From the IMG/VR virus record IMGVR_UViG_3300030202_002298, positions 1 through 49,657 of that record: a DNA stretch of 49,657 bases. One strand, written 5' to 3'. The notes under the pieces are model-generated. The model ran no database searches. It was not told the DNA's origin and was given only the letters and a program-made list of their open reading frames with translations. The position numbers and the translations under genes are program-made. Within the stretch, counting starts at the first letter, position 1, and the number at the start of each line of letters is the position of its first letter. Positions 41,175 to 48,220 of this stretch are shown one piece after another. The stretch is from a virus.

Positions 41175-41480
41175 CTACTTATTCGCTGCTTCTCGGAGTT
41201 TTTCTCTTACGATTCTGCTTGGAACGAACTGCATACGGTAGGTTTTGTCCCATTTTATGCGTTTTCCGTTGAGGTCTGAGCCTAATCTAGCCTTTCTATC
41301 CACCCTATTGAAGCTTCCTAGGTTGTGGATCTGTACAGTTTTGCCATTTGTAACGCTATCAACTATGTAAAACGGTAGACATTCTAGAACATGACGGACA
41401 TCTGTGATTTTTAAGTCGGTTTGTTCTGCGATTATCTCAGCTAAGTCTTTAGTGGTTGTTTTGAGGTGTAATTTCGCCAT
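41175..41480 (-). CDS. HU/IHF-family DNA-binding protein, 101 aa
   Basis: Length and pattern fit the HU/IHF fold. A helical N-terminal half (TKDLAEIIAEQTDLKITDVRHVLECLP), then VTNGKTVQIHNLGSFNRVDRKARLG with the beta-arm, and finally MQFVPSRIVREKL match the conserved G-x-V-x-x-x-x-L-G-x-F and F-x-P-S-x-x-L-R landmarks. It bends DNA and could assist origin firing, recombination or packaging. Probably the last gene of the replication operon. Overlaps the CxxC gene by 32 bases. Confidence 0.85.
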   Translation of the reverse strand: MAKLHLKTTTKDLAEIIAEQTDLKITDVRHVLECLPFYIVDSVTNGKTVQIHNLGSFNRVDRKARLGSDLNGKRIKWDKTYRMQFVPSRIVREKLREAANK

Positions 41481-41682
41481 CGTTAGGGTGTCTTATGCCA
41501 GTGTCTTTGTTGACTAGCGTTTTTTCTGTGTGAACTACGCTATCAAAACAGTCATAACAGACGTTTCCGTACACTGCCCTGTCCCAATAGTAGCACTTTT
41601 TATGCTGTTCGCAGTAGTAGCATTCGTTAACGGCCCCTCTAATATCTTTTGGTAACAGTTTCATGGTGGTATTGAGGGACAT
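41449..41682 (-). CDS. Zinc-ribbon-like protein, 77 aa
   Basis: CYYC at 21-24 and CYDC at 42-45, plus Cys30, form a zinc-binding pattern, with a polar C-terminal tail that overlaps the HU-like gene start. Methionine 7 is an alternative start. Function unknown. Confidence 0.55.
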   Translation of the reverse strand: MSLNTTMKLLPKDIRGAVNECYYCEQHKKCYYWDRAVYGNVCYDCFDSVVHTEKTLVNKDTGIRHPNDGEITPQNNH

Positions 41683-41687
41683 AATTG

Positions 41688-42014
41688 TTATTTCCAGAGT
41701 TCTTGTTCTAGTAATGAGAGGATTAAACCGTAGTTTGCTATATCTCTGGCGTTATCTTTGATGGATTCGTTGTTAGGTTCCCCTTTTGTTTTAATTCTTT
41801 TCTGGAGAAGGTTCATCATACGTTGGACTTTGTCGTTTAACCTGATGGCAACGCCTAACATATTCATATCCCTCTCTTCAAATGAGGCTATGTTCTTAGA
41901 TCCGTAGTCTTGTTGCTTCTTATCAAACAGAAGTACGCAGGACATGGATTCGTGTAGGGCTTTGTTGCCCATATCTGTCTTTAGTTGGTTTTGGTAGTAT
42001 TTTATATCTGTCAT
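41688..42014 (-). CDS. DUF1599 / nucleotide-modification-associated protein, 108 aa
   Basis: Contains DYGSKNIASFEE, then IRLNDKVQRMMNLL and ESIKDNARDIANYG. This is the order of conserved acidic/Lys/Asn motifs in DUF1599, a helical family often found near phage nucleotide-metabolism or DNA-modification genes (known). It resembles MazG-type fold proteins. Four-base overlap upstream. Confidence 0.7.
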   Translation of the reverse strand: MTDIKYYQNQLKTDMGNKALHESMSCVLLFDKKQQDYGSKNIASFEERDMNMLGVAIRLNDKVQRMMNLLQKRIKTKGEPNNESIKDNARDIANYGLILSLLEQELWK

Positions 42015-42331
42015 AACGCTTTTAAAATTGCATCTGAGTCTAACATATTCCCTTCATTATCTTGTAACGCACCAGCTTCTATAACTAATTCAAGTCCATG
42101 ACCGTGGAAGAATGATAGTAGTGAAGTTAGTTCTGATATGTGGTCCATGTTTTTTAGTTTTACTATTTTAGATGTTATAAGTTTTCCGTCACAAATAATG
42201 CCGTGGTGTCTAGCTATCCGATAGTCTTCTACAGCCATTTCGATCATGGCACATAACAATCTCCTTATTCCGTGTTCATCTAGCCACGGGTGATAATGGA
42301 TAAAACCTTGTGTATTCTGGTTTAAATTCAA
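42011..42331 (-). CDS. Hypothetical protein following the helicase, 106 aa
   Basis: The N-terminal helix (GIRRLLCAMIEMAVEDYRIA) and mixed C-terminus are unrecognised. ATG 42331 gives a 56-base overlap with the helicase gene. ATG 42247 (MIEMAVED) would avoid the overlap, but the extra residues look coding. Confidence 0.45.
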   Translation of the reverse strand: MNLNQNTQGFIHYHPWLDEHGIRRLLCAMIEMAVEDYRIARHHGIICDGKLITSKIVKLKNMDHISELTSLLSFFHGHGLELVIEAGALQDNEGNMLDSDAILKAL

Positions 42332-43601
42332 ATTCTACATCCTTTCCATTCGCACCATTCCTGTTCTTTGCTATGTAGAGGTTTATTCTTTTATGTAGTC
42401 CCGTGTATGAGTCATCCTCTGCTGGTTCCCATAGAAACATACAGCAATCTGCATCCTGCTCTATGGAGCCTGAATCTCTTAGATCTGATAGTTGTGGTCG
42501 CCTATTGTCCCTACCCCCTTTTTCTACGTTTCTGTTAAGCTGTGCGGCTGCAATTACGGGAACATTAAGCTCTGCTGCCATAAGTTTAAGAGATCTACTG
42601 ATTTCAGATACAACTTCATACTTACCACCCTTTCTGGATTCTTTGCTGCCTTGAATTAACTGTAGATAATCAACGATAATAACCCTGCATCCATAGTTTT
42701 TTACATACCTTCTAGCCTCTGATCGGAGCATATTAGGTGTTAAGTCGGTCCTGTCATTTACGAACATTGGTAGCAGTCTTACTTCAGATGACTTGGAGAT
42801 CTTAGTGAAGTCTTGTTTTGATAAAGTCCCACGATAAACATAGTTCATATCAATCTCTGCGTGAGCTGCCATTAATCGCATACCTAGTTCTTTTTTAGTC
42901 ATTTCCAGACTGAACATAGCTACTGGGCTACCAGACACTAAAATGTTGTGTGCAATGGACAGAGCCATAGCTGTCTTACCTTGTCCTGGTCTACCTGCTA
43001 CGATGTAAACTCTTCCGTCTTGAAGTCCTCCAAGTGCATTATCTAATTCAGGAAACCCAGTTGGTATTCCCCAAGGAGTATCGGTCTTGTTATTGTACCT
43101 GTCTTCAATCTCCCCGATGATTTCTGGGATGGTTTCCTTTAAAGATTCATCTGTGGTTTTGCCTACATGATCTTGCATATCTAGGACGAAGGTTTGTAGT
43201 CCTGATAACATATCATCTATCTCGCCCACATTAGCCGCTGAGACAGCCTCCTGAGCGTTTTCTAGTTTAACCTTAGTCTGTCGTCGGGTCTTAAGTAAAA
43301 ATAGCTCACGGAGCCAATATGAAGCATTGTGCTTGGTTGGTGCATTGTCTTCCCAAGCTGTTAATGATTGCATACCCCCAATTTTATCCAGAAGGTTTTG
43401 GTTTCTTAATTCATAAACCACCTTTTGAGTATCAATGTCTTCACACCTTTCATGCATTGACTCTAGGATCTCATACACTCTGTGATGTTTAAGTTCGTAG
43501 AACCAAGATCCATCTACACCTGCGGCTATGCATTCTTCTATTCCTCCCAGTAGACAAACTCCAATTAGCCCTTGTTCTGCTTCAAGATTGTATAAGCTCA
43601 T
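42276..43601 (-). CDS. dnaB: Replicative DNA helicase, DnaB family, 441 aa
   Basis: Hexameric helicase that unwinds DNA ahead of the replisome. The N-terminal scaffold domain is ~1-110 (MSLYNLEAEQGLIGVCLLGG is typical). The RecA-type core has Walker A GRPGQGKT (203-210), the SLEM motif (231-234), and Walker B VIIVDYLQL with Asp311. A helicase-loader-like gene overlaps it upstream by 20 bases. The length is typical. Confidence 0.93.
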   Translation of the reverse strand: MSLYNLEAEQGLIGVCLLGGIEECIAAGVDGSWFYELKHHRVYEILESMHERCEDIDTQKVVYELRNQNLLDKIGGMQSLTAWEDNAPTKHNASYWLRELFLLKTRRQTKVKLENAQEAVSAANVGEIDDMLSGLQTFVLDMQDHVGKTTDESLKETIPEIIGEIEDRYNNKTDTPWGIPTGFPELDNALGGLQDGRVYIVAGRPGQGKTAMALSIAHNILVSGSPVAMFSLEMTKKELGMRLMAAHAEIDMNYVYRGTLSKQDFTKISKSSEVRLLPMFVNDRTDLTPNMLRSEARRYVKNYGCRVIIVDYLQLIQGSKESRKGGKYEVVSEISRSLKLMAAELNVPVIAAAQLNRNVEKGGRDNRRPQLSDLRDSGSIEQDADCCMFLWEPAEDDSYTGLHKRINLYIAKNRNGANGKDVEFEFKPEYTRFYPLSPVAR

Positions 43602-44445
43602 TCCTCTTCCTTTCTTCTATCATCTGTCTTCTAAGTTCCTCTGCTCTTGCTGGGTTCTCTATCTGCATTCTCCTGTACTCAGCCATCTTCTCTCTTTTTG
43701 CGTATTCATCCTTGTTTACTGCCCTGTCTAAATTTCTATCAAAGTTGCTTGGTCTGAACAGGCAGGTTGGGTTTAACCACTTTGGTTCATTGGTGGTCCC
43801 TTTAAGTTCCTCAGTCTTATGTTCAATCACTAGGATCATATCCTCCATAGAGTGACCTTCCCTTAGTCTTGCTCGTATGGACTCAAGGTTCTTTGCACCT
43901 CTAAATCTTTTACCTGCTATCGTATTAAACTTATTCAGAACCTCTCTAGCATTCCTATTGATAACCTTGTCAGTCTCAGACTCTTCACTAGAAGCAATTT
44001 TAGATTCAGAATTTCTATTGTTCACATCATCATCTATATATCTTCTTTCTTCTTTCTTCTTGTTAGTGTCCGGCGATGTGTCCGGCAGTGCGTCCGGCGA
44101 TGTGTCCCGCGATGCGTCTGGGTTCTCTTGGTACGATGACCAGTTTAGTACTGATATTACTGTCTTTCTTGCGTACATTTTGCGTCTGATCATTGAGTCC
44201 TTTTCCATCGTGTTAAAAATGTTGTTTACGGTGTCCTTATTTATGTCGAAAAACTCGGCAACTTTACGACAACTGCACACCAAATCACCGGGGCAAAGCG
44301 TCCTGTCTTCGCCAGCGATTCGCATGACATATGGCTTGTGAGATGCTTTAAGCAAAAGGTAACTCCAGACAGCTAGGAAAATATGGTTAGAGGCATTTGG
44401 ATTATCCAACACCTTGCGGAAAATTTTGACATAGCCATTACTCAC
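43582..44445 (-). CDS. Replisome organiser / helicase loader-like protein, 287 aa
   Basis: The N-terminal ~110 residues contain a winged-helix-like domain with the helix-turn-helix KVAEFFDINKDTVNNIFN. A low-complexity DASRDTSPDALPDTSPDT linker follows (~112-130). The C-terminal domain matches the conserved phage replisome-organiser tail (EVLNKFNTIAGKRFRGAKN, IRARLREGHSMEDMILVI, then PTCLFRPSNFD). It probably binds the origin and loads the DnaB helicase downstream. Overlaps it by 20 bases. Confidence 0.8.
   Translation of the reverse strand: MSNGYVKIFRKVLDNPNASNHIFLAVWSYLLLKASHKPYVMRIAGEDRTLCPGDLVCSCRKVAEFFDINKDTVNNIFNTMEKDSMIRRKMYARKTVISVLNWSSYQENPDASRDTSPDALPDTSPDTNKKKEERRYIDDDVNNRNSESKIASSEESETDKVINRNAREVLNKFNTIAGKRFRGAKNLESIRARLREGHSMEDMILVIEHKTEELKGTTNEPKWLNPTCLFRPSNFDRNLDRAVNKDEYAKREKMAEYRRMQIENPARAEELRRQMIEERKRNELIQS
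44066..44113. repeat. 12-bp imperfect tandem repeat in replisome organiser gene
   Basis: Four 12-base units based on gtgtccggcgat with few changes, encoding Asp/Ser/Pro/Thr tetrapeptides of the linker. In frame, so slippage would only change linker length. Confidence 0.85.
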
Positions 44446-44663
44446 CTCTTGTTGAAAATTCTCTGCCAGAAGGTTCTCTTTTTATGCCAATCCTCTTTGT
44501 TTCTTGAGGATCTTCTTGCTGCAATATCTAGTTCCCTATCTGTAAACATAAACTTTTTCTCAATCCCTTTTTCCACCAGGATAACGAATTTATATTTATT
44601 GTTTGCACTAGAACGAGCATCTGTATTTACAGTTTCCGTTAGTTCTCCTATATCGACTTTCAT
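44442..44663 (-). CDS. Small basic hypothetical protein, 73 aa
   Basis: The N-terminal ~45 residues look beta (TVNTDARSSANNKYKFVILV, then EKKFMFTDREL) and the C-terminus is basic (RRSSRNKEDWHKKRTF). It has no Shine-Dalgarno; its leader is CTCCTAATTTATT. Overlaps the replisome organiser by 4 bases. Unrecognised. Confidence 0.5.
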   Translation of the reverse strand: MKVDIGELTETVNTDARSSANNKYKFVILVEKGIEKKFMFTDRELDIAARRSSRNKEDWHKKRTFWQRIFNKR

Positions 44664-44675
44664 AATAAATTAGGA

Positions 44676-44786
44676 GGTCGGGGTGTTAAATGAGAGGCGT
44701 TGACGGGAAAGCAATAAATCCGTCACGGTAGAAAGCACAAACCTTACACCTTGCCCAAGGCTCTCCCTTGGTTCTATTCCCCGACC
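44676..44786 (-). ncRNA. Structured RNA element candidate A
   Basis: In the 128-base gap, minus strand GGTCGGGG (44786-44779) and CCCCGACC (44683-44676) form a perfect 8-pair closing stem. It encloses two hairpins: CCAAGG-GAGAG-CCTTGG and TGACGG/CCGTCA. It ends 13 bases before the next start codon. It could be an RNase-III-type processing site, a terminator or a leader structure. A coding frame without start codon crosses the same bases. Confidence 0.45.
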
Positions 44787-44791
44787 AAATC

Positions 44792-45007
44792 TCATCTGTT
44801 CTCCATATGCCTTTGCACCTCTAATACTGCGAAGCTGGCTGAGTATGAATAGTGCCTCTTCGCTTCAATTGGGTTCATCTTTGATGTTAACGTATAAACC
44901 CAGCTATTTAAGGCTGCTAGTATGGTTCTCTTGCAGTTTGTTTCCATATAGGCCATCTCCTTAGCTATCTCCTTGTAAACGTCTTCAAGGCGTATCCTCG
45001 GCCTCAT
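44792..45007 (-). CDS. Hypothetical protein, 71 aa
   Basis: Start ATG 45007 (MRPRIRLEDVYK) is preferred because AAAAGGAAACACAGA precedes it; ATG 45040 would overlap the upstream gene by 56 bases. A helical, basic protein (AKEMAYMETNCKRTILAALN). No family recognised. Confidence 0.5.
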   Translation of the reverse strand: MRPRIRLEDVYKEIAKEMAYMETNCKRTILAALNSWVYTLTSKMNPIEAKRHYSYSASFAVLEVQRHMENR

Positions 45008-45182
45008 TCTGTGTTTCCTTTTGTTTCTCGTTCCACTCATGGCATTCCACGGCGAACAGGTGTAGTCTTTGATAGAGATTACCTAAGTATTCATCTACCG
45101 AATCAAATCCCAAATCACTCGCAGCTCTGCCTAGGTGTGGAATTTCTTTTTCTCTTATTGGTGTTTCTGGTTTTTTTGCCAT
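44985..45182 (-). CDS. Small charged hypothetical protein, 65 aa
   Basis: A charged helix-rich protein (SDLGFDSVDEYLGNLYQRLH) with an acidic tail. Ribosome site TTGGAG about 10 bases before ATG. Unrecognised. Confidence 0.5.
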   Translation of the reverse strand: MAKKPETPIREKEIPHLGRAASDLGFDSVDEYLGNLYQRLHLFAVECHEWNEKQKETQNEAEDTP

Positions 45183-45233
45183 CGGCTAATTCTCCAATTC
45201 TTATTAATGTAAAGTACCCGTAATTTCCCGGCT

Positions 45234-45554
45234 TCAGAGTAGACTGATCCACCATCTCATCGCCGCCTTGTTGTCCTTGAATAGAGTGCATAATCCTGTT
45301 CCTACTTTTCTTGCTATATCTTCGTCTTTTCTAAAATTGATTGCCACTGAATGATTCAATGCGTGAATACACTCATGCAGAAATGTGTCTGCGATTGCTT
45401 GGTTAGACATTGTTTTACAAATTACAATGATCTGATTGTCATAGTCGCACCACCCATCAGCTTCGGCTGCTTCCCTTTCGGTTGCTTCAACGAACTTTAT
45501 TTTATAAGTGAAATTTAAAATCTTAACTTGTCTGGGGGGTCTTGGTTTATTCAT
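45234..45554 (-). CDS. Small zinc metallopeptidase-like protein, 106 aa
   Basis: HECIH at residues 60-64 gives the HExxH zinc site in a helix (ADTFLHECIHALNH), as in SprT/ImmA-like minimal gluzincins. The first 45 residues form a beta-strand-rich lead-in (FTYKIKFVEATE). A third ligand is not obvious. It could cleave a host repressor or modify host proteins (inference). Overlaps the nuclease gene by 4 bases. Confidence 0.7.
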   Translation of the reverse strand: MNKPRPPRQVKILNFTYKIKFVEATEREAAEADGWCDYDNQIIVICKTMSNQAIADTFLHECIHALNHSVAINFRKDEDIARKVGTGLCTLFKDNKAAMRWWISLL

Positions 45555-45889
45555 AGATGATCTCCTCTTACTAATCTAAAAAAGTCATCACAAGTCATTC
45601 CTATCATCCACGGGTGGCGATCCTTGTGTAAGGCTGCTATTGCAAACTGTTCTGTCTTCTTGTCTCTGATAGCTTGTTCAACAGCATTCCATAGATGTGG
45701 TCTTGCTCCTGCTTTAACTTCAAAATGAAACAAAGGTAATGAAGCACATATGACATCAGGTACTCCTTCGCTTATCGCATTAAAATTGCCAGCCACTTGT
45801 GCAGTCCTATGAGCTGGGTATCCTTCATTGGTGCAAATACTTGCCCACGCTCTTTCATTCACTGCTCCTTTATTCCTAGAATTTATCAT
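45551..45889 (-). CDS. PD-(D/E)xK nuclease, Holliday junction resolvase-like, 112 aa
   Basis: RNKGAVNERAW (5-15) holds the conserved early Lys/Glu. GVPDV with Asp45 and FEVKAG with Glu57 and Lys59 form the PD-ExK active site. The size fits VRR-NUC or resolvase-type endonucleases that act on branched or recombining DNA. It lies in the replication module beside SSB and annealing genes. Confidence 0.8.
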   Translation of the reverse strand: MINSRNKGAVNERAWASICTNEGYPAHRTAQVAGNFNAISEGVPDVICASLPLFHFEVKAGARPHLWNAVEQAIRDKKTEQFAIAALHKDRHPWMIGMTCDDFFRLVRGDHL

Positions 45890-46059
45890 GTGATAACTCT
45901 GTATGTGTTTTCTTTTTCTTTCTCTTTTTCAATGTCTGCAAACCCGTCATTAACCTGTGCCCTAATAGCCTCTAACTCTTGAGTGATTGATTGGTTATCT
46001 AATTCAGTTAATCTCAATTCCAGTTGTAGAATCATTTTGTTAAGTATGTCCTTGTTCAT
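45886..46059 (-). CDS. Coiled-coil microprotein, 57 aa
   Basis: Reads MNKDILNKMILQLELRLTEL, then a Glu/Lys-rich helix ending EKEKEKENTYRVIT. It starts at ATG 46059 and ends in an ATGA overlap with the resolvase-like gene. No Shine-Dalgarno; the leader is GTTTAATTT after a large hairpin. Unrecognised. Confidence 0.6.
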   Translation of the reverse strand: MNKDILNKMILQLELRLTELDNQSITQELEAIRAQVNDGFADIEKEKEKENTYRVIT

Positions 46060-46068
46060 AAATTAAAC

Positions 46069-46136
46069 GTCCCGCCTCATTTTATGTTTACGCCGATAAG
46101 CCCTTGTGGGAAGGGACTTGAAGTTAGAGGCGAGAC
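46069..46136 (-). ncRNA. Structured RNA element candidate B
   Basis: Minus strand GTCTCGCCTC (46136-46127) pairs over ten positions (one G-T) with GAGGCGGGAC (46078-46069). Inside it AAG-CCCTT / AAGGG-CTT forms an 8-pair hairpin with one bulge. The structure lies between the 75-residue membrane protein and the 57-residue gene, ending 9 bases before its ATG. Terminator, processing site or leader element are all possible. Confidence 0.5.
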
Positions 46137-46140
46137 TAAA

Positions 46141-46368
46141 TTATTCATTTTCAACAAATCTCCTTATCGCAAATCTAAAACAAAATAATCCAACCACTAG
46201 CGAGATTAATTGAATAAAAAACCGTAACGCTCCACCTTGTAGAGATTCTTGCATTTGGTACGGATCAGCGAACATCACTGCAAAGATTCCTATGACGATT
46301 CCTATGAGGAACATTATTGCCAATGTTGATACAATAAATACGATGTATGATATAATATATTTACCCAT
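46141..46368 (-). CDS. Two-helix membrane protein, holin candidate, 75 aa
   Basis: Hydrophobic helices at ~6-33 and ~48-66 with a charged C-terminus (RRFVENE) match small class II holins in size and layout. It lies two genes downstream of a candidate spanin pair. Lysis function is inferred. Confidence 0.5.
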   Translation of the reverse strand: MGKYIISYIVFIVSTLAIMFLIGIVIGIFAVMFADPYQMQESLQGGALRFFIQLISLVVGLFCFRFAIRRFVENE

Positions 46369-46391
46369 GTTATTTTTCTAAATTTGTAACT

Positions 46392-46637
46392 CTAACTTTT
46401 CCATGTTTTTAAAAATTCCTCTGGTGTTAATCCGCTCTCCTTGAACTTTCTAATCATAGGCCCATCTCTGTAGTCTGGATCAAATCTCCCTTGTAGAACC
46501 TTTAGTCTTACTTTTTTTGTAATCTGCTGATTAAGTGAAGCTAACCCCTGTATTCTTTTTCCATTAGGGCCAACCGTATCCTTCATTGACTCCAGCCCGT
46601 AGTGACCACTCTCACCGATTTTAGGTATGTCATCCAT
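46392..46637 (-). CDS. Small basic hypothetical protein, 81 aa
   Basis: Soluble, with Lys/Arg-rich middle (QQITKKVRLKVLQGRFDPDY) and a C-terminal helix. It begins one base after the o-spanin-like gene's stop. Unrecognised. Confidence 0.45.
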   Translation of the reverse strand: MDDIPKIGESGHYGLESMKDTVGPNGKRIQGLASLNQQITKKVRLKVLQGRFDPDYRDGPMIRKFKESGLTPEEFLKTWKS

Positions 46638-46847
46638 TTATCTGGACTCCAGCTTCTCTTCTAATTTGTTGATGGTGTGAAGACAGTCCCTTACGAACAC
46701 CTCAGAATCTTTCGACGCTCTTACTGCATCTTGAAATCCTTTAGGGTGTCTCTTTATTAATTCGTGAGCGTTCTCGAACTTCGTCGTTATGCACCCGCTC
46801 GTCATTACCAGCGAGAGCATTAGCGATAGCGTCATCCACCATTGCAT
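46638..46847 (-). CDS. Lipoprotein, o-spanin (Rz1-like) candidate, 69 aa
   Basis: Start ATG 46847 behind AGGAGG. An N-terminal hydrophobic signal (WWMTLSLMLSLVMTSGC) ends in a lipobox-type TSGC around residue 19, giving a lipid-anchored protein of ~50 residues with a C-terminal charged helix. It overlaps the upstream small protein by 107 bases in another frame, as Rz/Rz1 pairs do. Role in outer-membrane disruption is inferred. Confidence 0.6.
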   Translation of the reverse strand: MQWWMTLSLMLSLVMTSGCITTKFENAHELIKRHPKGFQDAVRASKDSEVFVRDCLHTINKLEEKLESR

Positions 46848-46959
46848 CCTTCTTTTTCCTCCTGACCTCTGCATTTGATTTTTTAACTTTTTGTTCAAAG
46901 AACTTTACGATCTTACTTAGTAAAGGGACTGCCTTCATAAAGGCCCATAGCCAGTTCAT
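46741..46959 (-). CDS. Membrane-associated protein, i-spanin (Rz-like) candidate, 72 aa
   Basis: The N-terminal ~20 residues are hydrophobic (NWLWAFMKAVPLLSKIVKFF), then a Lys/Arg/Glu-rich helix to the end. Overlap with the lipoprotein gene resembles Rz with nested Rz1. However, two lysines interrupt the hydrophobic segment, so it could instead be a peripheral membrane protein. Starts at the SSB stop. Confidence 0.45.
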   Translation of the reverse strand: MNWLWAFMKAVPLLSKIVKFFEQKVKKSNAEVRRKKKDAMVDDAIANALAGNDERVHNDEVRERSRINKETP

Positions 46960-47333
46960 TAGAAACCGCCTGTGTCAGTGGGTGCAGGTTTAGGTGCGGA
47001 GTCAGCTTTACTTCCACAGAAACCACAGCTCTCAACGTGAATTATATTCTTAGACCGATTATCACCTGACTGTTTGTCTACCCACTTCTCCGTTCTTGTC
47101 TTACCTCTGAACCAGATCTGCTTACCTTTCTCAAAGTGCTTTTGGATAAACTCAGCATTCTTTCCAAACGCTTTAGCTTCTTGAAACGTAGGATCGTCTA
47201 CCCAGTTATCTCCTTCTTTTTTCTGCTCATTGATTGCAATGGAGAAGGAAGTAATACTAAACCCATCTTTTTCGATAGTCTCAGGATCTCTAGTTAAGTT
47301 CCCCATCATGTGGGTCGAATTTAATGTTGCCAT
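46959..47333 (-). CDS. ssb: Single-stranded DNA-binding protein, 124 aa
   Basis: An OB-fold SSB: MMGNLTRDPETIEKDG matches the N-terminal signature, FSIAINEQ and the aromatic-rich strands follow, and the tail is short with a DTGGF ending in place of the acidic DDDIPF tip. Coats single-stranded DNA during replication. Next to RecB-like nuclease and annealing proteins. Confidence 0.85.
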   Translation of the reverse strand: MATLNSTHMMGNLTRDPETIEKDGFSITSFSIAINEQKKEGDNWVDDPTFQEAKAFGKNAEFIQKHFEKGKQIWFRGKTRTEKWVDKQSGDNRSKNIIHVESCGFCGSKADSAPKPAPTDTGGF

Positions 47334-47338
47334 ATCTG

Positions 47339-48220
47339 TTATTTTATTAGTTTTTTCTTACACTGAAGCCGATAAAACGACTCTCCCCGCTTCATTATTT
47401 TTTCTGCGGGAAATTCCTTACCTGAAAATATCTTGCGTAGTTTGCTTGATGATACCGTACAGGCTTCTAAAAATTTTTCTTTAGCTTTCTTACCGTACTC
47501 TTTTTCAAGTGCAGGTTTACAAGCCAGCCATGCTTCCTTTAAGTCAGGAGCAATTTCTCTTCCTCTACATTTAGAATGTTTATAGTTGGGCAACTCGTTT
47601 CCAGCTTTAATGTGTGCCACTCCAAGCTCTTTAACTTTCTTACTCCAGACTGAAACTAGATCTCCAATAATCATTGCCTTACTAAGATCTTCAGATGATT
47701 CAAATTTAGTGGGCAACCCAGAGGAAACTATTGAAACTATTTCGTGATTAACTGCTTCACACTCAGCGAGATTCTTGCACCATTGGCAGTTCTTATTTGC
47801 TCTTGGCTTCACACCTGGCGTAAGTCTCTTTGCTAGGATCTCCATGATCTTCGCTTTAGCTTTATCGTATGTAGTGTTCCAAGTGTAGTGGTACTTCTGA
47901 TCTTCCCAAACTAAATGAAGTGTAGCGTTATTGTGATCTGTTATTCTTGGCCACTTACCATCTCTAGCTTCATCTAGTAACGCTAAAGCATATCCCTCTT
48001 GCTGGGCTATGTGATCTTCATTAGATCCCCACCCTGTCTTAAGATCCGAAACATGAAGTTGTCCATCAACCGATCCATGAAAATCAACGTGACCGAAGTA
48101 TAAATCTTGAAAGCCAGCTTGTGATTCACAGTGAATGAATTCATCACCGTAAATACTATTAAGAGTATCAACAGAAAATTGTAACTCTTCGTCAGTTACT
48201 ACTTTTAGTCCCGTCTTCAT
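47339..48220 (-). CDS. RecB/DUF2800-like PD-(D/E)xK nuclease, C-terminal part, 293 aa
   Basis: GHVDFHGSVD (Asp46 region) and VSDLKTG with Asp59-Lys61 give the PD-(D/E)xK core, with Cys145, Cys148 and Cys154 (CQWCKNLAEC) resembling a Cys cluster. The expected N-terminal SPS...C...RGTxxH part is in the preceding small frame. It starts at ATG 48220 with AAGGAG 10 bases upstream. Probably processes DNA ends for recombination with the annealing protein. Confidence 0.75.
   Translation of the reverse strand: MKTGLKVVTDEELQFSVDTLNSIYGDEFIHCESQAGFQDLYFGHVDFHGSVDGQLHVSDLKTGWGSNEDHIAQQEGYALALLDEARDGKWPRITDHNNATLHLVWEDQKYHYTWNTTYDKAKAKIMEILAKRLTPGVKPRANKNCQWCKNLAECEAVNHEIVSIVSSGLPTKFESSEDLSKAMIIGDLVSVWSKKVKELGVAHIKAGNELPNYKHSKCRGREIAPDLKEAWLACKPALEKEYGKKAKEKFLEACTVSSSKLRKIFSGKEFPAEKIMKRGESFYRLQCKKKLIK

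Noticed and set aside
44066-44113. Tandem repeats as a CRISPR array
   Set aside because: Units are 12 bases with no spacers and lie in frame within a gene.
48192-48220. Classical -1 slippery site GGGTTTT at the nuclease split
   Set aside because: The downstream frame is +1 relative to the upstream frame; a -1 slip would meet TAA at once.
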